The notes under the pieces: generated by a model
Databases searched by the model: none
What the model saw: only the letters and a program-made list of their open reading frames with translations
What the model was told of the DNA's origin: nothing
Made by a program: the position numbers and the translations under genes
Part shown: piece by piece, positions 6,901-8,086 of the stretch
How positions within the stretch are numbered: the first letter of the stretch is position 1
How the letters are laid out: every line of letters begins with the position of its first letter
DNA from: Spirochaetaceae bacterium
GTDB lineage: Bacteria; Spirochaetota; Spirochaetia; B11-G9
Direction: 5' to 3'
Length of the DNA: 8,086 nt
Assembly: GCA_030600745.1 (NCBI GenBank)
Contig: JAUVLL010000140.1
Location: 1 to 8,086, forward strand

Positions 6901-7630
6901 AATTCGAAATTTGGAATCAGGATATGATAAATTAAAGGTATTAAAAGGTATCAGTCTGCATGTTAATTCCGGGGAGATTGTGACAATTATCGGAGCGAAT
7001 GGTGCTGGTAAAACTACATTATTAAATACAATTGCCTCTATTGTAAAGGCAGCTGACGGTGAGATAATATTGAATGGAACAGATGTAACGGGCATTACTC
7101 CTGACCGGATAGTAAAAAACGGATGTGTTCTTGTGCCGGAGGGAAGACAATTATTCCCGGCTATGACGGTGAGAGAAAATCTTATCCTGGGTGCTTATAC
7201 TCTTTTTCGGAAAAAGGGGAAAAAAACAGCTAAAGAGAACATCAAAAATATTTATTCCATGTTTCCAATTCTGAAAGACCGTGAAAGACAGCTGGCAGGG
7301 ACTCTTTCCGGGGGTGAACAGCAGATGGTTGCTATCGGCAGGGCTCTTATGACAGGGCCTGAACTTCTGCTTATGGATGAACCTTCCATGGGTCTGGCAC
7401 CTATTATTGTAAAAAATATTTTCCGTGTAGTTGAATCATTACGGGATCAGGGAAAAACTATTTTAATTGTGGAACAAAACGCCAGGGCGGTTTTGGAAAT
7501 TGCCGATCGTGGATATGTTATGGAGACGGGATCTCTTGTTATGGAAGGGAATGCCGAAGATCTTCTGGATAACAATGATGTAAAAAGAGCCTATCTTGGG
7601 CGTGATTATAAAGAATTTACTGATAAGTAG
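6893..7630 (+). CDS. livF: HAAT ABC transporter ATP-binding protein, LivF family
   Basis: The protein has 245 residues from the ATG at 6893. An adjacent ATG at 6890 would add one residue, and an in-frame TTG at 6824 would add 23 residues with no family similarity, so it was not used. A weak GGTGG at 6883-6887 precedes the start. Motifs are Walker A GANGAGKTT (34-42), Q-loop Gln86 in VPEGRQLFP, signature LSGGEQQ (128-134), Walker B LLLMDEPSMGLAP (148-160), and VEQNA (183-187), where Gln replaces the usual switch His. PEGRQLFP and VEQNA are hallmarks of LivF. The protein completes the heteromeric importer with LivG. The gene ends 26 bases before paaK. Confidence 0.94.
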   Translation: MLKIRNLESGYDKLKVLKGISLHVNSGEIVTIIGANGAGKTTLLNTIASIVKAADGEIILNGTDVTGITPDRIVKNGCVLVPEGRQLFPAMTVRENLILGAYTLFRKKGKKTAKENIKNIYSMFPILKDRERQLAGTLSGGEQQMVAIGRALMTGPELLLMDEPSMGLAPIIVKNIFRVVESLRDQGKTILIVEQNARAVLEIADRGYVMETGSLVMEGNAEDLLDNNDVKRAYLGRDYKEFTDK

Positions 7631-7643
7631 TTTTATTAAAGAA

Positions 7644-7648
7644 GGGGG
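7644..7648 (+). promoter_or_regulatory. Ribosome binding site (GGGGG run) selecting a GTG start for paaK
   Basis: The purine-rich GAAGGGGGAA lies 8 bases before GTG 7657 but only 2 bases before an in-frame GTG at 7651. Spacing and the family N terminus (MIYSQEYE) both favour 7657. No terminator or promoter is seen in the 26-base gap, so paaK probably reads through from livF. Confidence 0.6.
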
Positions 7649-7656
7649 AAGTGAAA

Positions 7657-8086
7657 GTGATATATTCACAGGAATACGAAACAATGCAGCGGTCGGATCT
7701 TGAGCAGCTTCAGGTTGAAAGACTGCAGGCAACTCTTAACCGGGTATATCGGAATGTTTCCTTTTACCGAAACCTTTATGACGAAAAAGGAGTTGAAATT
7801 TCCAATATTAAATCCCTTGTTAATCTGGGAGATCTTCCTTTTACAACAAAAGAAGACCTTAGAAACAGTTACCCTTACGAAGCATTTGCTGTTCCGTTAA
7901 GAGATATTGTACGTATCCATTCTACCTCCGGAACAACAGGTACTCCAATAGTTGTGGGGTATACAAAGAACGATTTGAAAATTTGGGCTTGTCTGGTAGC
8001 CAGGGTTCTAAGCGCAGCCGGTCTGACCAGCCACGATCTGGTCCAGATCGCCTTTAACTATTCCCAATCCACAGGAGGTTTTGGAT
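7657..8086 (+). CDS. paaK: Phenylacetate-CoA ligase family, N-terminal part (3' end outside window)
   Basis: The first 143 residues of an adenylate-forming aryl-acid CoA ligase, which converts phenylacetate or a related aryl acid, ATP and CoA to the aryl-CoA, AMP and pyrophosphate in the cytoplasm. Family marks are the N-terminal block QEYETMQRSDLEQLQVERL (5-23), VYRNVSFYR (30-38), LPFTTKEDLR (60-69), FAVPLRDIVRIHSTSGTTGTPIVVGYT (77-103, containing the phosphate-binding loop TSGTTGTP), and FNYSQSTGGFG (133-143). The last corresponds to the usual YGYGLFTGG segment near the aryl pocket, and differs in it. The full protein is normally about 430 residues, so roughly two thirds are missing here. 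The start is GTG. Position after livKHMGF suggests that the transporter and ligase serve the same aromatic compound (inference). Confidence 0.9.
   Translation, partial: MIYSQEYETMQRSDLEQLQVERLQATLNRVYRNVSFYRNLYDEKGVEISNIKSLVNLGDLPFTTKEDLRNSYPYEAFAVPLRDIVRIHSTSGTTGTPIVVGYTKNDLKIWACLVARVLSAAGLTSHDLVQIAFNYSQSTGGFG

Noticed and set aside
7498..7512. Loss of the switch histidine in LivF (VEQNA)
   Set aside because: Gln at this place is normal for the LivF subfamily and is not a sign of inactivation.

Overview
The window is protein-dense and AT-rich, with every supported gene on the + strand. It falls into two blocks separated by one regulatory gap of about 190 bases. No RNA gene, insertion sequence or CRISPR array was recognised. 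The organism cannot be fixed from the sequence. A spirochaete fits best (lipoprotein signal with Ser rather than Leu at -3, multi-domain cyclic-nucleotide signalling proteins, AT-rich Gram-negative-like genes), but other anaerobes such as Firmicutes or deltaproteobacterial lineages are not excluded.

Block 1 (bases 2-2787) is a nucleotide-second-messenger pair. The first gene enters from the left edge and ends in a GGDEF domain whose signature and metal ligand are lost, so it is probably not a cyclase. It overlaps by 4 bases (ATGA) a 739-residue protein with three modules in one chain: a CRP-like cyclic-nucleotide-binding domain, a GGDEF domain with intact active site and inhibitory site, and a DHH/DHHA1 phosphoesterase of the type that degrades c-di-AMP or short oligonucleotides. 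One polypeptide could therefore read a cNMP, make c-di-GMP and cleave c-di-AMP or a linear dinucleotide. This is the most unusual item in the window.

The gap (2788-2976) holds a weak terminator-like hairpin at the end of block 1, a good sigma-70-type promoter, and immediately downstream two related 12-base palindromes set exactly 20 bases apart. Together they also form a 15-base imperfect hairpin at the predicted 5' end of the mRNA. They look like operators for a dimeric, possibly TetR-type, repressor.

Block 2 (2977-8086) is a compact operon: a periplasmic lipoprotein binding component, two LivH/LivM permeases and two LivG/LivF ATPases, a complete branched-chain/hydrophobic amino acid (HAAT) ABC importer. 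It is followed 26 bases later by the start of a phenylacetate-CoA ligase (PaaK) cut by the right edge. All transporter junctions overlap or abut. The coupling to an aryl-CoA ligase and an altered binding-protein pocket suggest that the cargo may be aromatic (aryl acid or aromatic amino acid) rather than leucine/isoleucine/valine, with import followed by CoA activation.
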